64,000 nt of DNA from assembly GCF_019345465.1 (NCBI RefSeq), contig NZ_JAHKRC010000001.1, forward strand, positions 496,001 through 560,000, in the 5' to 3' direction. The position numbers and the translations under genes are program-made. The DNA comes from Pseudomonas sp. NKUCC02_KPG. GTDB taxonomy: Bacteria > Pseudomonadota > Gammaproteobacteria > Pseudomonadales > Pseudomonadaceae. The first letter of the stretch is position 1. Each line of letters opens with the position of its first letter. Shown one piece after another: positions 28,490-37,412 of the stretch. The notes beneath the pieces were generated by a model, which was not told where the DNA came from, did not search any database, and saw only the letters and a program-made list of their open reading frames with translations.

Positions 28490-29338
28490 ATGCCGAATTT
28501 ACGCCTGGCCGACCTCACTGCCGAAATCGAAGCCAACGTGCGTCGTGCGTTAGCCGAAGACATTGGCAGCGGCGATATCACTGCACGGCTGATCCCGGCC
28601 GAACGCTTGGCCAAAGCCACGATTATCACCCGTGAAACAGCGGTCATCAGCGGTACCGCCTGGGTCGACACTGTCTTTCGCCAGCTTGACCCCCGAGTTG
28701 CCGTGCATTGGCAAGTCGCCGATGGCGAGCGTGTGAGCCCCAACCAAGTGCTGTTCCACCTTGAAGGCCCTGCCCGCTCACTGCTCAGCGGTGAACGCAG
28801 TGCACTGAACTTTCTGCAATTGCTGTCGGGCGTGGCTACCCACGCGCAATACCTGGCCGATCAAGTGGCCGACACCCAGGTCAAGTTGCTGGACACCCGA
28901 AAAACCCTGCCGGGCCTGCGTCTGGCGCAAAAATACGCAGTGACCTGCGGCGGTTGCCACAATCACCGTATCGGTCTGTACGACGCATTTTTGATCAAGG
29001 AAAACCATATCGCTGCTTGCGGCGGCATTGCCCAGGCCATCAGCGCTGCGCACAAAATCGCACCAGGCAAGCCGGTAGAGATAGAAGTCGAAAGCCTGGA
29101 GGAACTCAAGGAGGCTCTGGCAGCAGGCGCTGACATCATCATGCTCGACGAATTGAGCATGGACGATATGCGTGAAGCGGTGCGCCTGAACGCGGGCAAA
29201 GCCAAACTGGAAGCCAGCGGCGGCATCAACGAGACAACCTTGCGCCCGATTGCCGAAACTGGCGTGGACTACATCTCGATTGGTGCCATGACCAAGGATG
29301 TCAAAGCAGTGGATTTGTCGATGCGCTTGAGCCTCTGA
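28490..29338 (+). CDS. nadC: nicotinate-nucleotide pyrophosphorylase (carboxylating)
   Basis: Quinolinate phosphoribosyltransferase of 282 residues that makes nicotinate mononucleotide from quinolinate and PRPP in NAD synthesis. Signature parts are present: [10 protein letters not shown] near the N-terminus, [11 protein letters not shown], the [17 protein letters not shown] active-site region and [13 protein letters not shown] 28490 fits the family start and the promoter placement; an upstream in-frame start at 28364 precedes the promoter and is rejected. Confidence 0.96.
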   Translation: MPNLRLADLTAEIEANVRRALAEDIGSGDITARLIPAERLAKATIITRETAVISGTAWVDTVFRQLDPRVAVHWQVADGERVSPNQVLFHLEGPARSLLSGERSALNFLQLLSGVATHAQYLADQVADTQVKLLDTRKTLPGLRLAQKYAVTCGGCHNHRIGLYDAFLIKENHIAACGGIAQAISAAHKIAPGKPVEIEVESLEELKEALAAGADIIMLDELSMDDMREAVRLNAGKAKLEASGGINETTLRPIAETGVDYISIGAMTKDVKAVDLSMRLSL

Positions 29339-29371
29339 ACAGCCCTGCTCCCACAGGTTGTTGCTGGTTGA

Positions 29372-29869
29372 TCAAGACAGCGCAAAGCCCTGGCACTTCA
29401 GTTCATGCGCCAGTAGCCATTGCTTGGCCGCCAGCCCGCCGGCGAAACCGGTCAGTGCTCCGTTGCTGCCAATCACGCGATGGCACGGGATGATGATCGG
29501 AATCGGATTACGCCCATTCGCGGCCCCCACCGCCCGAGACGCCTTGGGCCGATCGATTTGCTGCGATAGCTGTCCGTAACTGGTGGTCACGGCGTAGGGA
29601 ATGGTGGTCAGCGCTTGCCATACCGACTGCTGGAACTCAGTGCCCAGGGGCTTGAGCAACAAGTCGAATGTCAGGCGCTCACCCGCAAAGTACTCTTCCA
29701 ATTGACGTCGGACTTCAGCGAGTTTGCCGGGCGAATGCACCCAACCGTCCAACGGCGTATGCGGCCGGCGCTCCAGTTCGAAACGCACTTCTCGCAGCCC
29801 TTCATCATCGGCGACCAAAAACAGCGGGCCAATGGGTGATGGCATTTGTTCGTAGTACACAGTTTTCAT
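29372..29869 (-). CDS. ogt: methylated-DNA--protein-cysteine methyltransferase
   Basis: Suicide DNA-repair protein of 165 residues that takes the alkyl group off O6-alkylguanine. The acceptor Cys129 is in the invariant PCHRVIG motif, after the Arg-finger segment (SRAVGAANGRNP). ATG 29869 has AAGG 7 bases upstream; an alternative ATG at 29875 overlaps the stop of the upstream gene. Together with the AdaA-AlkA fusion it forms a two-gene alkylation-repair operon. Confidence 0.93.
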   Translation of the reverse strand: MKTVYYEQMPSPIGPLFLVADDEGLREVRFELERRPHTPLDGWVHSPGKLAEVRRQLEEYFAGERLTFDLLLKPLGTEFQQSVWQALTTIPYAVTTSYGQLSQQIDRPKASRAVGAANGRNPIPIIIPCHRVIGSNGALTGFAGGLAAKQWLLAHELKCQGFALS

Positions 29870-29871
29870 GT

Positions 29872-31362
29872 TCATACCTTTCGTGCAGACGCCGAGTCGG
29901 TGGCTGCGCGCCATAAATACATCACTGAATAGGCCCGCCATGGGCGCCAGCTTTCGGCCAGTGCCTGCAGCGCCCTGGTACTTAACGCACTGCCGCCGGG
30001 GTTGGCTTCGCGTCGCAGAATCAAGTCTGCAGCGGGAAACGCATCGGGGTGTTTGAGCACGCGCATGGCGATGTAGTGGGCGGTCCATTCACCAATGCCG
30101 GGCAGTTGCACCCAGCGGCTGATAAAGCGCTCTAACGATTGCTCCACCGCAAAATCGACGCGGCCATCGATAAGCGCACCCGCAATCCCCTTGATCGTAT
30201 TGATACGTGCCTGGGTAATGCCCAGTTGCCCAAGGTCGGCATCTACCAATTGCTGCGGTCCCGGAAACAGTCGATCCAGGCCAGAACCGGCACCCGCCTC
30301 AATGGCAATTCCGTAGCGCTGCACGATACGACTGGCAAGGGTTCGCGCAGCGGCCACACTGACTTGCTGCCCCAGCACGGCCCGTACGGCTACTTCAAAT
30401 CCGTCCCAGCCACCGGGCAATCGCAGGCCCGGATACCGTTCGATAACCGGCGCCAGCAGCGGGCTGAAGCTTAACGTGCGGGCGATGGCGAGAGGGTCGG
30501 CATCCAGGTCGAACATCCGTCGAATCCGCGTGACCACGCCCAGCATCTGGCTTGGCTCCACGTTGCGCAGTTCCAGTTGCAGCGCATGCTGCTCCCCCGG
30601 CCATTGGCTGATCCGCAGCCAGCCTGGCGCATCCGCCGTGCCAAAAACCCGCTGGTAACTGCGCCCGTCGACTCGCTCAATACCGGGCAAGGCCCGACTC
30701 TGTAAAAAACCCAGCAGGGCTGTGAAGTCATAAGGCGGGCGATACCCCAGTCGCAGTACCAGAGCCTTGTCCGCACGAGCCTTTGGGCTGCGCCTGAAGG
30801 CCCTGGGCTCGGCATGATTGGCCTCGGCAAAGGCCGCATTGAAACGGCGCAGACTGCCAAAGCCGGAAGCCATGGCCACTTCGGTGATCGACAGGTCGGT
30901 TTCGGTCAACAATTGCTTGGTAAATAACAGGCGCTGAGTGGAATGCACCGCCATCGGTGGCGCCCCCAAGTGCTGAACAAACAAGCGACGCAATTGCCTG
31001 CTCCCCACGTTCATGCGTTCCGCCAGCGCCTCCAGCGAATGATCCGCCAGATAACCTTCATTAATTAGCTTGAGCGCTCGCGCCACCAGATGCTCTCCCT
31101 GCAACCAAAGCTGATTGCCCGGCGCCAGCTCCGGCCGACAGCGCAGGCAAGGGCGAAAGCCCTGAGCTTGAGCCGCTGCGGCGCTGGGGTAATACACCAC
31201 ATTTTGCGCTTTGGGAGCTCGTGCCGGGCACACGGGGCGGCAGTAGATCCGGGTACTGAGCACCGCCGTAAAAAACACCCCGTCAAAACGCGCATCGCGG
31301 CTCAAGCGAGCGATTTCGCAGGCGGCGATACTGGGCGTGGACAGGCAGTCATCTGAGTTCAT
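29872..31362 (-). CDS. AdaA-AlkA fusion: methyl-sensing activator and 3-methyladenine glycosylase
   Basis: Protein of 496 residues joining three modules. Residues 1-85 are an Ada-type zinc/methyl-acceptor domain with Cys41, Cys45, Cys72 and Cys75. An AraC-type DNA-binding domain follows (about 90-190, with GFGSLRRFNAAF). The rest is an AlkA-type DNA glycosylase with its N-terminal domain and helix-hairpin-helix (LPGIGEWTAHYIAMRVL) and the catalytic Asp in FPAADL. It probably senses methylphosphotriesters, activates its own operon, and excises alkylated bases. The gene is upstream of ogt and overlaps or nearly abuts it. Confidence 0.93.
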   Translation of the reverse strand: MNSDDCLSTPSIAACEIARLSRDARFDGVFFTAVLSTRIYCRPVCPARAPKAQNVVYYPSAAAAQAQGFRPCLRCRPELAPGNQLWLQGEHLVARALKLINEGYLADHSLEALAERMNVGSRQLRRLFVQHLGAPPMAVHSTQRLLFTKQLLTETDLSITEVAMASGFGSLRRFNAAFAEANHAEPRAFRRSPKARADKALVLRLGYRPPYDFTALLGFLQSRALPGIERVDGRSYQRVFGTADAPGWLRISQWPGEQHALQLELRNVEPSQMLGVVTRIRRMFDLDADPLAIARTLSFSPLLAPVIERYPGLRLPGGWDGFEVAVRAVLGQQVSVAAARTLASRIVQRYGIAIEAGAGSGLDRLFPGPQQLVDADLGQLGITQARINTIKGIAGALIDGRVDFAVEQSLERFISRWVQLPGIGEWTAHYIAMRVLKHPDAFPAADLILRREANPGGSALSTRALQALAESWRPWRAYSVMYLWRAATDSASARKV

Positions 31363-31490
31363 AAGCCGCACAATAGCACCGCAACTTTACCGGTTCTCGC
31401 CATTTTCGGACGTCAATGTGGGCCGTTGGTCAAACCGGTCTTGGTCCGCGATTGCACAGCACAATGCCCGCCAAACTGACCGGGCTACAC

Positions 31491-31519
31491 CTGCGGTGCC
31501 CGTTAAATGGGCACCGCAG
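31491..31519 (-). terminator. strong hairpin after pilA
   Basis: Perfect 11-base stem (CTGCGGTGCCC / GGGCACCGCAG) with a 7-base loop, 20 bp past the pilA stop. No T tract follows, so it may act as a transcript-end stabiliser rather than a classical terminator. Confidence 0.5.
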
Positions 31520-31539
31520 GAAAGCTCACACAACGCATT

Positions 31540-31947
31540 TTACTGACAGGCACCGCTGGCCAGGCAGGTGCCGTTTTGTGTCCAGGTCAGAGTTGCGCCC
31601 GAACCGCTCAACGTGGGGACCAGCACGCTGACCCAACCACCGGCGGCCTGAGTGCCGGCCATGGTAATCACGCCATCTATCACCGTCATGCCCGCCGCCA
31701 GGTTGTCAGTGGCTTCGGCCGGGGCAGGAATGCCGTTGGTGCCTGCATCGCAGACCGCCAGGTCATTGCTCTGGCTGAAGCACAGGGCAACAGCTGTCTT
31801 GTAGGTGTTGCCGATTGCGTTCACCTCGGCAAAACGGGTCTTCATGACGTGGTCGTTGTAAGCCGGAAATGCAAACGAAGCGATCAGACCAATAATCGCA
31901 ACGACGATCATCAGTTCGATCAGGGTGAAGCCTTTTTGTTGTTTCAC
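31540..31947 (-). CDS. pilA: type IV major pilin
   Basis: Prepilin of 135 residues. A short leader (MKQQKG) precedes the mature N-terminus [14 protein letters not shown] with Glu5, the site cut and methylated by PilD. A hydrophobic helix follows, then a variable globular part with two Cys near the end (TCLASGACQ), probably the pilin disulfide loop. GTG 31947 is chosen for its GGAG site and leader. It is divergent from pilC-pilD. No RpoN-type -24/-12 promoter was found upstream, unlike pilA of P. aeruginosa. Confidence 0.88.
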   Translation of the reverse strand: MKQQKGFTLIELMIVVAIIGLIASFAFPAYNDHVMKTRFAEVNAIGNTYKTAVALCFSQSNDLAVCDAGTNGIPAPAEATDNLAAGMTVIDGVITMAGTQAAGGWVSVLVPTLSGSGATLTWTQNGTCLASGACQ

Positions 31948-32159
31948 GCGGAGTCTCCGAAGAAGTGGCGCCAATCAGCGCCGTAGCAATGCTGTGCAGC
32001 CAGAAAAGTGCGCACAGGCTATCAAGGTTAGTGGGCCGATGCTCCACAACTGCATCACTGACACCTTTGGACACGCTCAAGGAGGCGGGCCCAGGCTCAG
32101 CGCATCTAGTCTTTGGACTCACAACACAGCAGGACGCTCAGCGTTCCAGGGATGGATGC

Positions 32160-33377
32160 ATGGCAACACAGGCCATAAAGAACAAGCGCTACCAATGGGA
32201 GGGCTCTGACCTGAAGGGGTCTGTGATCAGCGGTCAAATCACGGCCGACAGCCACGCCATGATACGGGCCCGTCTCAGTCGCCAAGGTATTACCGTTAGT
32301 AAAATCCGGCGCCATGCAAACAGTGAGTCCCCTTCAGGAAAATCCATTACAGCACTGGAGATCACTCTGTTCACGCGCCAACTGGCCACCCTGATCAGTG
32401 CTGGCATCCCGCTGCTTCAGGCATTGGACGTCATTGCCAAGGGACTTGAACAACGGGCAATGCGCCAGCAGGTCATCGAGCTTAAGCAGGACATCGGCGC
32501 AGGGACCAGCCTGACGGCTGCGCTGCGCAAAAAGCCGGCCTGTTTTGACCCTCTGTTCTGCAGCCTGGTTGAAGCAGGCGAGCAAGCCGGGGCCCTCGAC
32601 GTGCTACTGCGTCGCGTCGCCACCCACAAGGAAAAAACAGAAGCGCTGAAAAAGAAACTCAAGAAAGCCATGACCTATCCTGTCGCCGTACTGCTGGTGG
32701 CGTTGGCGGTGTGCAGCATTTTGTTGATTGAAGTGGTCCCGCAATTTCAGGGGGTGTTCCACTCATTCGACGCACAACTTCCCGCGTTCACCTTGTGGGT
32801 GATCGCCCTCTCGCAAACGCTACAAGTCTACGGTCTGTGGTTGCTGGGCATTCTAGGCGTTACCCTTGCGGGCTTGCGGCATCGCTACAAAAACTCTATT
32901 GCATTGCGCCAGCGCGTTGATGGGTGGCTGTTAAAACTGCCCGTCATGGGCAACCTGCTGCACTTGACGGCAATGGCCCGGTTTTCCCGCACGCTGTCGA
33001 CCACCCTGACTGCCGGTGTGCCGCTGCTTGAAGCGCTGAATTCGGTGGCCAGCGCCACTGGCAACAGCCAGTACAAAGAGGCCGTACTGCGCCTCAGGCA
33101 ACAGGTGGCGACAGGCAGCCAGATCCATGTGGCCATGGGCGCAGCCGGGGTCTTTCCGGGCATGGCTGTTCAGATGACCGCCATTGGCGAAGAATCCGGC
33201 ACACTGGACAACATGCTTGACCACGTAGCCGCCTATTATGAAGGCGAGGTCGACACCCTGGTCGATAACCTGACAACGTTGATGGAGCCGGTAATCATGG
33301 TGGTACTTGGAGTCATGGTTGGCGGGCTGGTCATCGCCATGTACCTGCCCATTTTCAACCTGGGTCGAGTGATCTGA
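32160..33377 (+). CDS. pilC: type IV pilus inner-membrane platform protein
   Basis: Polytopic GspF/PilC-family protein of 405 residues with two related cytoplasmic halves (FTRQLATLISAGIPLLQALD near residue 67 and FSRTLSTTLTAGVPLLEALN near 273) and three to four membrane helices. It holds the pilus motor in the inner membrane. ATG 32160 is chosen; the frame extends further upstream without a plausible start. pilB, which lies between pilA and pilC in P. aeruginosa, is not here. pilD follows after 2 bp. Confidence 0.92.
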   Translation: MATQAIKNKRYQWEGSDLKGSVISGQITADSHAMIRARLSRQGITVSKIRRHANSESPSGKSITALEITLFTRQLATLISAGIPLLQALDVIAKGLEQRAMRQQVIELKQDIGAGTSLTAALRKKPACFDPLFCSLVEAGEQAGALDVLLRRVATHKEKTEALKKKLKKAMTYPVAVLLVALAVCSILLIEVVPQFQGVFHSFDAQLPAFTLWVIALSQTLQVYGLWLLGILGVTLAGLRHRYKNSIALRQRVDGWLLKLPVMGNLLHLTAMARFSRTLSTTLTAGVPLLEALNSVASATGNSQYKEAVLRLRQQVATGSQIHVAMGAAGVFPGMAVQMTAIGEESGTLDNMLDHVAAYYEGEVDTLVDNLTTLMEPVIMVVLGVMVGGLVIAMYLPIFNLGRVI

Positions 33378-33379
33378 GC

Positions 33380-34240
33380 ATGATGGATTTTTTGACCACT
33401 GAACCCGATGCTTTCATCGCCTGCACCCTGATCCTGGGGTTGCTGGTGGGCAGTTTTATCAATGTGCTGGTGTGGCGTTTGCCAAAGATGCTTGCACAGG
33501 ACTGGCAGTCCCAGGCCCGCGAACTGCTGGATCTGCCAGCGCCCGCCGAGGGCCCTGTGTATAACTTGATGCAGCCCCGCTCCCATTGCCCTGCATGCCA
33601 GCATTCACTGCGGGCCTGGGAGAACATTCCGCTGCTGAGCTACCTGGTGTTGCGGGGTAAGTGCTCGAGCTGCAAAACGGCTATCAGCCTGCGCTATCCA
33701 TTGACTGAGCTGTGTTGCGCGATCCTGTCGGCGTTTGTTGCCTGGCATTACGGTTTTGGCGTGCAAGCGGGTTGCATGCTCCTGTTGACGTGGGGGCTGC
33801 TCGCCATTTGCCTGATTGATCTCGACCATCAGATCGTACCCGACTCTCTGGTGCTTCCCCTGCTGTGGCTGGGGTTGTTGCTGAACAGTTTTTCCACGTT
33901 CACGACTCTGGAGCAGGCCGTATGGGGCGCGGCATTGGGCTACGCAAGCCTGTGGTCGGTGTTCTGGGTATTCAAGCTGATCACAGGCAAGGAAGGCATG
34001 GGCTATGGCGACTTCAAGTTGCTGGCCATGCTTGGCGCCTGGGGCGGGTTTACGGTTCTGCCCTTGACCATCCTGTTGTCCTCGCTACTGGGGGCGCTGG
34101 TGGGGTTGAGTCTTTTGGCCATGCGCCGGGCCAATACCTCGACCCCCATCCCCTTTGCGCCGTATCTGGCAATTGCCGGCTGGATTGCATTGCTCTGGGG
34201 TGGTCAAATAACCGGCTTCTATTGGCAGATTTCGGTTTGA
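33380..34240 (+). CDS. pilD: prepilin peptidase / N-methyltransferase
   Basis: Inner-membrane aspartyl protease of 286 residues that cleaves and methylates type IV prepilins and type II secretion pseudopilins. The N-terminal cytoplasmic loop has the two Cys pairs (HCPAC, Cys70/73; CSSC, Cys95/98). Catalytic Asp residues are in DLDHQIVPD (about 147-149) and GYGDFK (about 211). Multiple membrane helices follow. Placed in the order pilC-pilD-coaE-yacG that is conserved in Pseudomonas. Confidence 0.95.
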   Translation: MMDFLTTEPDAFIACTLILGLLVGSFINVLVWRLPKMLAQDWQSQARELLDLPAPAEGPVYNLMQPRSHCPACQHSLRAWENIPLLSYLVLRGKCSSCKTAISLRYPLTELCCAILSAFVAWHYGFGVQAGCMLLLTWGLLAICLIDLDHQIVPDSLVLPLLWLGLLLNSFSTFTTLEQAVWGAALGYASLWSVFWVFKLITGKEGMGYGDFKLLAMLGAWGGFTVLPLTILLSSLLGALVGLSLLAMRRANTSTPIPFAPYLAIAGWIALLWGGQITGFYWQISV

Positions 34241-34244
34241 CACG

Positions 34245-34865
34245 ATGACTCCACCTTCCAAACCCTGGATTCTCGGGCTGACCGGCGGTATCGGTAGCGG
34301 CAAAAGTGCCGCCGCCGAACATTTTGCCGCGCTGGGCGTACACGTGGTGGACGCCGATCATGCTGCACGCTGGGTTGTCGAGCCGGGGCGCCCGGCGCTG
34401 GCCACAATCGCAGAGCATTTTGGCGATGAGGTGCTGCAAGCCGATGGGCAGCTCAATCGAGGCGCGCTACGCAACCTCATCTTTTCCGACCCTGTGCAAC
34501 GTCGCTGGCTTGAGGCGCTGCTACATCCGCTGATTCGTGAAGAGATCGCGAACAACCTGGCGCAGGCACAATCGCCCTACGCCATTTTGGTCTCGCCGCT
34601 GCTCATCGAGTCAGGGCAATACACGACAACCCAGCGCGTGCTGGTGATCGATGCACCCCAAGCCGTGCAGATACAACGCACATTATTGCGCGACAACACC
34701 ACCGAGCAGCAGGTGCAGGCCATTCTCAAGGCTCAGGCCAGTCGCGAAGATCGCCTTCGCCACGCTGACGATGTGCTGGTCAATGACAACGATCTGAAGG
34801 CGTTGCAGACTGAGGTCGAACGCCTGCATAACTTTTATCTAACTTTGCGTGGAGGCCAACCATGA
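34245..34865 (+). CDS. coaE: dephospho-CoA kinase
   Basis: P-loop kinase of 206 residues that phosphorylates dephospho-CoA in the last step of coenzyme A synthesis. The Walker A motif [11 protein letters not shown] is at about residues 9-19 and the lid and CoA-binding segments follow at the expected spacing. It lies 4 bp after pilD and overlaps yacG by 4 bases (ATGA), so the whole pilC-yacG group is one operon. Confidence 0.95.
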   Translation: MTPPSKPWILGLTGGIGSGKSAAAEHFAALGVHVVDADHAARWVVEPGRPALATIAEHFGDEVLQADGQLNRGALRNLIFSDPVQRRWLEALLHPLIREEIANNLAQAQSPYAILVSPLLIESGQYTTTQRVLVIDAPQAVQIQRTLLRDNTTEQQVQAILKAQASREDRLRHADDVLVNDNDLKALQTEVERLHNFYLTLRGGQP

Positions 34866-35065
34866 CCAAACCTATGACCATAGACTGCCCGACGTGTGGC
34901 ACAGCCGTGCAATGGGATACCACCAACGCTTTCCGCCCCTTTTGCTCGGACCGCTGCAAGCTGATTGACCTGGGTGCCTGGGCATCCGAAGAACACAAGA
35001 TTCCGGTGAGCCCGGATGCTGAAGATGATCTGTTTTCAGAGGACCTGAGCGAACGCCTGCACTAA
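34862..35065 (+). CDS. yacG: DNA gyrase inhibitor YacG
   Basis: Small zinc protein of 67 residues. Four Cys ligands are in place (Cys9, Cys12, Cys28, Cys32 in CPTC and CSDRC), followed by the LIDLGAW motif and an acidic tail. YacG binds GyrB and inhibits gyrase in E. coli. It is translationally coupled to coaE and ends the operon just before a REP pair. Confidence 0.95.
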   Translation: MTKPMTIDCPTCGTAVQWDTTNAFRPFCSDRCKLIDLGAWASEEHKIPVSPDAEDDLFSEDLSERLH

Positions 35066-35069
35066 AAAC

Positions 35070-35158
35070 GTGGGAGCGGGCTTGCTCGCGATTCAGGCAA
35101 CTCGGCCTGTCAGGTAAACCTCAGCGATACCATCGCGGGCAAAACCGGCTCCCACAGG
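35070..35158. repeat. REP pair, GTGGGAGCGGGCTTGCTCGCG family
   Basis: Arms GTGGGAGCGGGCTTGCTCGC (35070 onward) and a diverged complement (GCGGGCAAAACCGGCTCCCA) at the right end. It lies between the convergent yacG and the permease gene. Confidence 0.85.
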
Positions 35159-35168
35159 GCAAGGCCAT

Positions 35169-35855
35169 TTATTCGGGGCCATCATCCTTGCCCGGCGCCG
35201 CCAGGTAGCGGGTGCGGTTGAAGGTCTCAAGCCATTCAGGGCAGAACACCACCAGCGCCGTGACCAGCATCCCGTTGATAAACGCCTCGGGAAAGATGAT
35301 CAGCCACAGATAGCCGACAAAGTCCTCCAGCCAGAACGGCATGACGAACAACCCGTCCAGCCACAACACCCCCAGTACCGCCCCTACGCACAGCAACGCC
35401 GCCAATGCTGCGGCAAAAAAACCCGAGCAGAAGATATAGACAAAGGGATTACGCGGCTGCGCCCGCTCGACAATGCGAGCACAACCTTCGGTCACGGCGA
35501 TTGGCAACAGAATCAGCAACACGCCATTGACGCCCATGGCGGCCAGATCCTGACGACCCAACAACACCAGCCCGGCTTGCGCCAGAAGCGCACCGACCAC
35601 CGCCAGCGGCCAGTCGAGCAGCAATGTGACCACCGTCAAGCCAATAAAGTGATACGACACCCCGACTTCGAAGTCGCGCCGTACCAGCCACAGTAAAAAC
35701 AGCCCGAATACCGTGCCAAACAACAGGTGCTGGCGACGCGTGTCGCTAAACAGCTCAACCCAGGGCGCGCGCCAGATGGCCCACAGTACAACGGGAACAT
35801 AGATCAGCCAGCCGATCACCATCGTTGGCGTGGATAACACCTGGGTACTTATCAT
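35169..35855 (-). CDS. CbiM-like ECF-type permease, orphan
   Basis: Inner-membrane protein of 228 residues with six to seven hydrophobic helices. It resembles energy-coupling-factor transporter substrate subunits of the CbiM type (motifs FIGLTVVTLLLDWPLAVVG and MGVNGVLLILLPIAV). No ATPase or EcfT gene is nearby, so either it uses a remote module or it acts alone. The substrate, perhaps a metal ion such as cobalt or nickel, is unknown. Confidence 0.65.
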   Translation of the reverse strand: MISTQVLSTPTMVIGWLIYVPVVLWAIWRAPWVELFSDTRRQHLLFGTVFGLFLLWLVRRDFEVGVSYHFIGLTVVTLLLDWPLAVVGALLAQAGLVLLGRQDLAAMGVNGVLLILLPIAVTEGCARIVERAQPRNPFVYIFCSGFFAAALAALLCVGAVLGVLWLDGLFVMPFWLEDFVGYLWLIIFPEAFINGMLVTALVVFCPEWLETFNRTRYLAAPGKDDGPE

Positions 35856-35964
35856 CTGCCTTGCCCTGCCTGTTCAAAACACACCGCTCAACCCTCCCTG
35901 TTGAATGCGCCTGAGTCTACACCCGGACTTTCAGTAACACCTGTTTCAAGGCTAAGCTGCGTTC

Positions 35965-36594
35965 ATGGACGACTCAGACTATCTCCGCTTGCTCACCATC
36001 CAGGCCGAGCAAGCCAATGCCTTTTTATCCAATGCCCGCAAATGGGAGCGTGAGCGTTGGGTCTGCCAGCGCCTGCTGCAAGGGTTGAACATTCCCTATC
36101 ACAACGAAGACTTCATCCAGGCGAGCCAGGAGCCCCCGGACGTGCTGTTTGGTGATGCGCGCTTTGAAGTGTTTTTTGTACTCGATGAAGGCCGGCGCCT
36201 GAACGATGAATGGCGCGAAGAGCTCCAGCGTCGCCGCAGCGCCTACTCCCTGAGCCAGCTGGTACGTCGCGAAGCGCGACCCAAGCGGATTCCGGCGAGC
36301 AAACTGTTGCAGCGCCTGGGCCCTACCCTGCACAAAAAAGCCAACAACTACCAAGAGCGCGATATCGACCTGGGACAGCTGGACATCATTGCGTTTTCCA
36401 GCCTCAAGCGCGAAGTCCTGGACCTCAACAGCCACTTCCCGCCTCCGACTGAATATTTGCGCCAGGGCTGGCGGTCGCTGTCACTGGTAGGGCCAACCTT
36501 TGCCCGCGTACTGTTTGCACAACCGGATGCGCCGGACTTTCTACGCAACAACCTGGGGCGCAGCATTATTTTCGATGTCGGTATCAGCTTGTGA
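35965..36594 (+). CDS. DUF1780 family protein
   Basis: Protein of 209 residues matching the conserved Pseudomonas DUF1780 family in size and place (between yacG and ndh). It is soluble, Arg/Glu-rich, with a segment (YHNEDFIQASQEPPDVLFGDARFEVFF) hinting at an endonuclease-like fold: Glu, Asp and a beta hairpin. Nuclease activity is speculative. Its stop overlaps the MOSC gene start (GTGA). Confidence 0.7.
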   Translation: MDDSDYLRLLTIQAEQANAFLSNARKWERERWVCQRLLQGLNIPYHNEDFIQASQEPPDVLFGDARFEVFFVLDEGRRLNDEWREELQRRRSAYSLSQLVRREARPKRIPASKLLQRLGPTLHKKANNYQERDIDLGQLDIIAFSSLKREVLDLNSHFPPPTEYLRQGWRSLSLVGPTFARVLFAQPDAPDFLRNNLGRSIIFDVGISL

Positions 36595-37118
36595 GTCCCC
36601 TGCAGGAGCTGATTGCTGACGTCCCGCAAACCGGTCGAGTGCGCTGGATCGGGGTGCGCCCCGAGTCACGCGCCGACATGCTTGAGCTGGACGCCGTAGA
36701 AGCCCGGCGCGAAGCCGGACTGACTGGCGATCATGCCCGGCCCGGCGCCCGCAATGCCCGACAAGTGACGCTGATTCAGTGGGAGCACATCGCCGTCATC
36801 AACTCCCTGCTGGGGCGATCCGGGGAGCATCTGGTCCTGGCGCAGGATTTACGACGCAATCTGGTGATCAGCGGGATCAACCTGTTCAGCCTCAAAGGCC
36901 GACGTTTCAAGATTGGTCAGGCCATTTTTGAAACCACTGGCTGGTGCCAGCCGTGTGCGCGACTGGAGCAACGCCTGGGTCGGGGCACCTTCCAGGCAGT
37001 ACGTGGCCACGGAGGAATCACGGCCCGGGTGATCGAAAGCGGGATCATTCGTCTTGAGGACGAACTGCGGGTCGAGCCATTGGGACCTGACGGCTATGCT
37101 TCTTTTCATCCCGGTTGA
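36591..37118 (+). CDS. MOSC domain protein
   Basis: Protein of 175 residues with a MOSC (molybdenum cofactor sulfurase C-terminal) fold. Visible parts are GLTGDHA near residues 43-49, RQVTLIQWEHI and the conserved Cys region TGWCQPCARLEQRLGRG near 114-130. MOSC proteins handle sulfur or reduce N-hydroxylated compounds with Mo cofactor. GTG 36591 overlaps the DUF1780 stop, so the two are coupled. Confidence 0.82.
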   Translation: MSPLQELIADVPQTGRVRWIGVRPESRADMLELDAVEARREAGLTGDHARPGARNARQVTLIQWEHIAVINSLLGRSGEHLVLAQDLRRNLVISGINLFSLKGRRFKIGQAIFETTGWCQPCARLEQRLGRGTFQAVRGHGGITARVIESGIIRLEDELRVEPLGPDGYASFHPG

Positions 37119-37172
37119 TCAATGCTGTAGCTTTTACACTTCCTGCAACGTCTATTTGACGAGGCCAAAAAA

Positions 37173-37346
37173 ATGCCCAGCCGCCTGAACCCAGATGATC
37201 TGAAGCATGTCGAAGAGTACCTGCAACTGCCACAACATCAGGTTGAGCGCCGGCCTTTCAGGCCCTGGCTGCTCCTTGCAATCGTGGTGATGGTGGTGAT
37301 CGGCATGGGCCTTTTGAGCCGCCTCCTGAGTTACCTGGCGCTATGA
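37173..37346 (+). CDS. small DUF3094 membrane protein
   Basis: 57-residue protein starting MPSRLNPDDLKHVEEYL, with a charged N-terminal half and one C-terminal membrane helix (PWLLLAIVVMVVIGMGLL). It matches the DUF3094 family that precedes ndh in Pseudomonas. A GAGG ribosome site lies 8 bases upstream of ATG 37173. Role unknown; its place suggests a link to the respiratory enzyme Ndh. Confidence 0.75.
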   Translation: MPSRLNPDDLKHVEEYLQLPQHQVERRPFRPWLLLAIVVMVVIGMGLLSRLLSYLAL

Positions 37347-37412
37347 GCTGCGTTGCGCTCGCCCGGGTCGGTTCAGGCACAGAATTCTTTTCAAGCCTTG
37401 TGAGTGATACCC

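Noticed and set aside
31948..32060. RpoN promoter for pilA
   Set aside because: A TGGC...TTGC pair exists but its spacing is two bases too long.
31972..32159. A pilB remnant between pilA and pilC
   Set aside because: No Walker or Asp/His box segment in any frame of the short gap.
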